Shown here piece by piece: positions 15,608 through 18,415 of a stretch of 18,415 nt of DNA. Source of the DNA: UBA8752 sp042095055 (GTDB lineage Bacteria > Bacteroidota > Bacteroidia > Flavobacteriales_D > Sanyastnellaceae); NCBI GenBank assembly GCA_042095055.1, contig JBELBZ010000037.1, positions 1 to 18,415 on the forward strand, written 5' to 3'. Under the pieces are notes generated by a model. The model did not search any database, had not been told where the DNA came from, and saw only the letters and a program-made list of their open reading frames with translations. The position numbers and the translations under genes were made by a program. Each line of letters opens with the position of its first letter. The first letter of the stretch is position 1.

Positions 15608-15757
15608 TCAGGGACTGTCTGGACATTCTGTTTCGCCCGTAGCGGACGTCTCAAATTCCACGCCATTGTAGGCGTCACAGTACTGATAGGACATTGAGCA
15701 GCTGCCCAGTCCGAGGCTAAGAAGGAGGGCGAATGCCCAGATTTTGAAGTTCTTCAT
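15608..15757 (-). CDS. Very small cysteine-containing lipoprotein
   Basis: From the ATG at 15757 the product is 49 residues: a basic start (MKNFK), a hydrophobic core (IWAFALLLSLGLG), a lipobox GLGSC (Cys20) and a mature part of only 30 residues. Besides the lipidated Cys20 it has Cys27 and Cys45, so a small disulfide loop is possible. The frame is open further upstream, but the earlier start would bury the signal. No family is recognised. It lies tail to tail with the OsmC-family gene (22-base gap) and diverges from the GWxTD gene. Confidence 0.65.
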   Translation of the reverse strand: MKNFKIWAFALLLSLGLGSCSMSYQYCDAYNGVEFETSATGETECPDSP

Positions 15758-15827
15758 GATGGGTTGATGGGTGGGTTCGTGAAGGACACATTTGACCATA
15801 CGCACGGAATTCCAATAGGGTTACGTT

Positions 15828-17246
15828 TTGCTGTGCCAACTTGCCGTCGCATTGCTACACCATCGTTCCAACCGCTTTTACAGAAGTCCAAATGGGCTTG
15901 CCTCTGCATGCAGGACGAGGCCGTGCGTTCTTTTGGGTGGCATTCCTGTGCTGTGGGGCTTGGTCCTTGTGCTGTCCGGATGCCAATCCGTTTCGCCTTT
16001 GGGCAGCAACCAACAGCAACCCTATCAATGGGACAACCTGACCCATCACCCTTCATTTGTATGGCACCGTTGTAGCCCTGACTCTGCAGCTGTTTTTGTC
16101 CGTTTGCCAGCCCATGAGCCGCTGCACCTCAGAGAAAACCGAGACCAACCTTTTGGCTTTGCACTTCAGCTAGATTTGGCCATTCAGCCCCTTGATGATG
16201 CACCTGCGGACTCTGTGTGGAATGCCCAGTCCTTGAGGCACAGCTATCAATGGACAGGAAAGGCCGACCCCGATCAATCCGAACTCACCGCACGGTTTAG
16301 CTTTCCTCTGGCACCTGGACGGTACAGGATTTCTCAATCGTTGTCAGATTTGCACCGCGGATCCGTGGTGCGCAGTGCCACCCTGTTGGATGGCCGCTCC
16401 GTCGATGCACCAGCCCGCTCACTGGCCTTTGACCCTTCCACAGGCCAGCCCGCCTGGAATGGCCAACTGAAAGCCGGTCAACTGGCGGGGATTTTGATTC
16501 CACCTGACTTGTCTGATGGCCAATGGATGCGCAGCACCTTGCCCCCGGTTGACTCCTTTCCCAGCGCACCATTTTTGGACCGGTCACCGCGGCCCATCCT
16601 TTTTCCTGAGCCGGCAGATTCACGCTTCCCATCGCCTGTCGATGCAGGCTTGACTGCACTCCCCCCGGGCGATTGGACGGGATGGGGCGTGTTGCTTTGG
16701 GAGGCTGAACCGGGGCTGCACCGATGGACTGTGCAAGGCAGCCTCCGTCACATCACACTGCCTGCAAGGCGTGCCCACTTCCCGGCCATGCGCGATGTTC
16801 CAGAGATGATACGCGCAACGCGGTACATCGCCACGCGGGACGAATACCGCAACATGCGCGAGGCGCGAAACCCCAAAGTTGCACTCGACAACTTCTGGCT
16901 TCAATTCGCCGGCAATCCCGAACAAGCCCGAGAGCTCATCAGGACTTATTACGGGCGGATCCACGACGCCAATGTGTTTTTCAGCGGACTTAAAGAAGGG
17001 TGGTCCACAGACCGCGGAATGGTCTATGTGGTGTTCGGACACCCCGACCGGACCCGAAGAGACCGCTATGGTGAAACCTGGGTCTTCGGGGAGGAAGGCG
17101 ATGTCAATGCGCTCATATTTCGTTTTTCGAACAGGGCGTCAGGCGACGACTTTAATGTGTATCAACTCGAGCGCTACCCCGGTTTTCGCAGTCCATGGGA
17201 GGCGATGGTATCCAGCTGGAGAAGAGGTAAAATCAGAAGGCGATGA
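15828..17246 (+). CDS. GWxTD-domain lipoprotein
   Basis: The C-terminal part has the motif GWSTD (391-395) followed by RGMVYVVFGHPDRTRRDRYGETWVFG, the hallmark of the GWxTD domain found in Bacteroidota and related phyla. Function is unknown. The N-terminal two thirds are beta-rich with no recognised domain. A basic region (CRTRP) and a hydrophobic stretch end in the lipobox LSGC (Cys52 if the start is 15828), so it is probably a lipoprotein. No ATG precedes the signal in this frame. The listed start is the TTG at 15828; the TTG at 15852 is the other candidate, and the true start is uncertain. The stop overlaps the next start as ATGA. Confidence 0.82.
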   Translation: MLCQLAVALLHHRSNRFYRSPNGLASACRTRPCVLLGGIPVLWGLVLVLSGCQSVSPLGSNQQQPYQWDNLTHHPSFVWHRCSPDSAAVFVRLPAHEPLHLRENRDQPFGFALQLDLAIQPLDDAPADSVWNAQSLRHSYQWTGKADPDQSELTARFSFPLAPGRYRISQSLSDLHRGSVVRSATLLDGRSVDAPARSLAFDPSTGQPAWNGQLKAGQLAGILIPPDLSDGQWMRSTLPPVDSFPSAPFLDRSPRPILFPEPADSRFPSPVDAGLTALPPGDWTGWGVLLWEAEPGLHRWTVQGSLRHITLPARRAHFPAMRDVPEMIRATRYIATRDEYRNMREARNPKVALDNFWLQFAGNPEQARELIRTYYGRIHDANVFFSGLKEGWSTDRGMVYVVFGHPDRTRRDRYGETWVFGEEGDVNALIFRFSNRASGDDFNVYQLERYPGFRSPWEAMVSSWRRGKIRRR

Positions 17247-17983
17247 ACAGAAGACCCCGAAAAGAAGACGACCGCATCATTGGATGGCATCCGGTTCAAG
17301 AGGCATTGGATGCTGGCAAAGAATTCGCAAGGGTGTTGCTGCAACGAGACGCGAAAGACGAGCGGACCAAATTGCTGGTCAAGACTTTACGTGACCGCCG
17401 CATTCCCATCCAACGTGTGCCACGTGAAAGGCTGGACCGGATCACCAAGAAAAACCACCAGGGCATCGTCGCTTTTGCATCTCCCATCTCCTTCATCGAG
17501 CTGGAAGAATTGGTGCAACAGGGCTTTGAGTCGGGAAAACGGGTCATGATAGTGGTCCTCGATGGTGTCACCGACGTGGGCAACCTCGGAGCCATTGCGC
17601 GTTCTGCAGAGTGTTTTGGGGCCACTGGTCTTGTGGTGCAAGACCACCATGCCGCTCCAGTCAATGAGGACGCCGTAAAAACCAGTTCAGGGGCACTGCT
17701 CAGGCTTCCCGTCGCGCGTGTCAGCGATGTCACAAAAGCCCTGCGCTACATGGGCAAATGCGGCCTTGAACGCATCGGTCTCAGCGAAAAAGCCGACCTG
17801 AACATCACCGCTTGCGAGCGTTCAGATGCAGCCTGTTTGGTCTTGGGTGATGAAGAGCTCGGGATTTCCACCACTTCGTGGGCGTTTTGTGATGTGCACG
17901 CGACCATACCGATGAGCGGGAGCACCGGTTCACTCAACGTCAGCGTCGCTGCAGGCATCGCACTGCATCACTTTCTGGGCTAA
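17243..17983 (+). CDS. rlmB: SpoU-family 23S rRNA 2'-O-ribose methyltransferase (RlmB type)
   Basis: RlmB methylates the 2'-O of G2251 in 23S rRNA. The 246-residue product has an N-terminal substrate-binding domain (about 10-80, with RIIGWHPVQEAL and NHQGIVAFAS) and a C-terminal knotted SPOUT domain. The three SpoU motifs are visible: VLDGVTDVGNLGAIARSAECFG (105-126; Asn114 and Arg120), LVLGDEELGIS (199-209) and IPMSGSTGSLNVSVAAGIALH (222-242; Asn232). Motif 2 more often reads GSEGxGI, and here GDEELGI is a mild variant. The N-terminal domain and the NHQGIVA segment favour RlmB over TrmH, though the specific target base cannot be proven by eye. It is translationally coupled to the GWxTD gene. 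Confidence 0.93.
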   Translation: MNRRPRKEDDRIIGWHPVQEALDAGKEFARVLLQRDAKDERTKLLVKTLRDRRIPIQRVPRERLDRITKKNHQGIVAFASPISFIELEELVQQGFESGKRVMIVVLDGVTDVGNLGAIARSAECFGATGLVVQDHHAAPVNEDAVKTSSGALLRLPVARVSDVTKALRYMGKCGLERIGLSEKADLNITACERSDAACLVLGDEELGISTTSWAFCDVHATIPMSGSTGSLNVSVAAGIALHHFLG

Positions 17984-18046
17984 AACGCCCCTGGCGGACC
18001 GCACATATTTCCCATGAACGGCGCGGTATCCCCGGTTAATTCCGAG

Positions 18047-18073
18047 AAAATTTCGATGAGCTGAATTTTTTTT
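18047..18073 (+). terminator. Possible weak terminator of rlmB
   Basis: AAAATTTC (18047-18054) can pair with GAATTTTT (18063-18070) with one mismatch, followed by further Ts to 18073. The stem is AT-rich and therefore weak, and no better terminator is visible after rlmB. Confidence 0.3.
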
Positions 18074-18103
18074 GTCGTTTTTTTATTTGTTTTCGTATAT
18101 TTG
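18071..18103 (+). promoter_or_regulatory. Bacteroidota-type promoter of the right-hand secreted gene
   Basis: TTTG (18071-18074), a 21-base spacer and TATATTTG (18096-18103) match the Bacteroidota -33/-7 pattern, with a perfect TAnnTTTG. The expected start is near 18110. This gives leaders of about 40, 53 or 134 bases for starts at 18150, 18163 or 18244. Confidence 0.7.
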
Positions 18104-18243
18104 TTTTCTCACCCGGTCGTCGTTTTTCATTGATTGAGCCAAAATCAAAATGAAAACGTTATATGACGCACTTTCGCTACGTTCGCATTCAATCTCGAGA
18201 CCCTCAAGGTTTCGGGTCTTTTGGTACCCCAATTTCTCGTGTG

Positions 18244-18415
18244 ATGCCTGCACGCTTACTCCTTATAGGATTCCTCCTTTCTACGACTCCCTTCTTTGGG
18301 CAGTCGTTCCTTCGCGTCACTTGTGACTCTACCTGCCTTCCCGCTTTCGATTCAGCGCCCGAAGACGTCGCAGTAGACTGTGACGATGTCTTTCCTGACT
18401 TGGTCATCCCCAGCG
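18244..18415 (+). CDS. N-terminus of a large secreted/adhesin-like protein (partial)
   Basis: The ATG at 18244 opens a classic signal peptide, MPARLLLIGFLLSTTPFFGQS, followed by FLRVTCDSTCLPAFDSAPEDVAVDCDDVFPDLVIPS, which continues past the window. The pattern 'APEDVxVxCDxxxP' is typical of the repeated HYR-like modules of long Bacteroidota surface proteins, which are often exported by the T9SS. That assignment is inferred from one partial unit. The same frame is open back to an ATG at 18163, which would add 27 residues before the signal. An ATG at 18150, with the most start-like A-rich context, is in another frame and stops at 18326. Confidence 0.6.
   Translation, partial: MPARLLLIGFLLSTTPFFGQSFLRVTCDSTCLPAFDSAPEDVAVDCDDVFPDLVIPS

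Larger units (their letters stand above)
17984..18243. other. AT-rich intergenic / leader region
   Basis: About 260 bases separate rlmB from the signal-peptide ATG at 18244. The middle (about 18065-18110) is strikingly T-rich compared with the rest of the window. It holds a possible weak terminator, a consensus-like promoter at 18071-18103, two earlier candidate ATGs (18150 and 18163) and a 6-bp hairpin at 18198-18219. No RNA gene was recognised. Confidence 0.6.

Noticed and set aside
15581..15612. Inverted repeat CCTGAC/GTCAGG spanning the stops of the OsmC and small lipoprotein genes
   Set aside because: Six pairs with a 20-base loop and no T-tract is within chance.
18204..18407. Minus-strand 67-codon open frame at the right end
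   Set aside because: It lies opposite the signal-peptide-bearing plus-strand gene, has no start context and its product has no recognisable feature.
1..18415. Defence system, integrative element or biosynthetic cluster
   Set aside because: No integrase, transposase, phage, restriction, toxin-antitoxin or large synthase motifs were seen on either strand; gene content is housekeeping and envelope.

Overview
The window looks like chromosomal DNA of a Bacteroidota bacterium, probably Flavobacteriales-like but with rather GC-rich coding sequence. Four things point there. Promoter-like sites fit the Bacteroidota pattern (TTG, about 19-21 bases, TAnnTTTG). There is a short archaeal/eukaryotic-type prolyl-tRNA synthetase. 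A secreted protein carries a type IX secretion (T9SS) C-terminal sorting domain. Families largely typical of the phylum are present: GWxTD, an OmpP1/FadL-like barrel and DUF4369/TlpA-like lipoproteins. No phage, transposase, integrase, CRISPR array or defence gene was recognised. The region reads as housekeeping and envelope genes.

Layout. (1) 1-2245, minus strand except a membrane-protein tail at the very left: proS, then dps, then tRNA-Glu(TTC) with its own strong promoter and an intrinsic terminator. (2) 2371-5106, plus strand: a Gly/Asn/Tyr-rich lipoprotein followed 18 bases later by an OmpP1/FadL-like outer-membrane protein. (3) 5163-7069, minus strand: a Nif3-like protein translationally coupled to a coiled-coil 'zinc ribbon' protein whose four metal-binding cysteines are all replaced. 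(4) 7131-10180, plus strand: a tight lpxK / TlpA-like lipoprotein / lpxH operon, joining two lipid A steps with a thiol-redox protein. (5) 10254-13334, minus strand: a 1026-residue Asp-box (BNR) repeat protein with a T9SS sorting domain and its own terminator. (6) 13456-15155, minus strand: a predicted outer-membrane beta-barrel protein overlapping lipA by ATGA. (7) 15181-15585, plus strand: an OsmC-family protein, diverging from the barrel gene. (8) 15608-15757, minus strand: a tiny cysteine-containing lipoprotein. (9) 15828-17983, plus strand: a GWxTD-domain lipoprotein overlapping rlmB by ATGA. (10) 17984-18415: an AT-rich intergenic region with a consensus promoter, then the start of a large secreted protein that runs off the window.

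The genes cover translation (proS, tRNA-Glu, rlmB), envelope building (lpxK, lpxH, OmpP1/FadL-like, beta-barrel and lipoproteins), redox and stress (Dps, OsmC, TlpA-like), lipoate synthesis (lipA) and secretion of surface proteins. I found no convincing new multi-gene system. The best items for a second look are the cysteine-free zinc-ribbon protein, the low-complexity GNPYG lipoprotein paired with the FadL-like barrel, and the conflicting reading frames at the start of the right-hand secreted gene.
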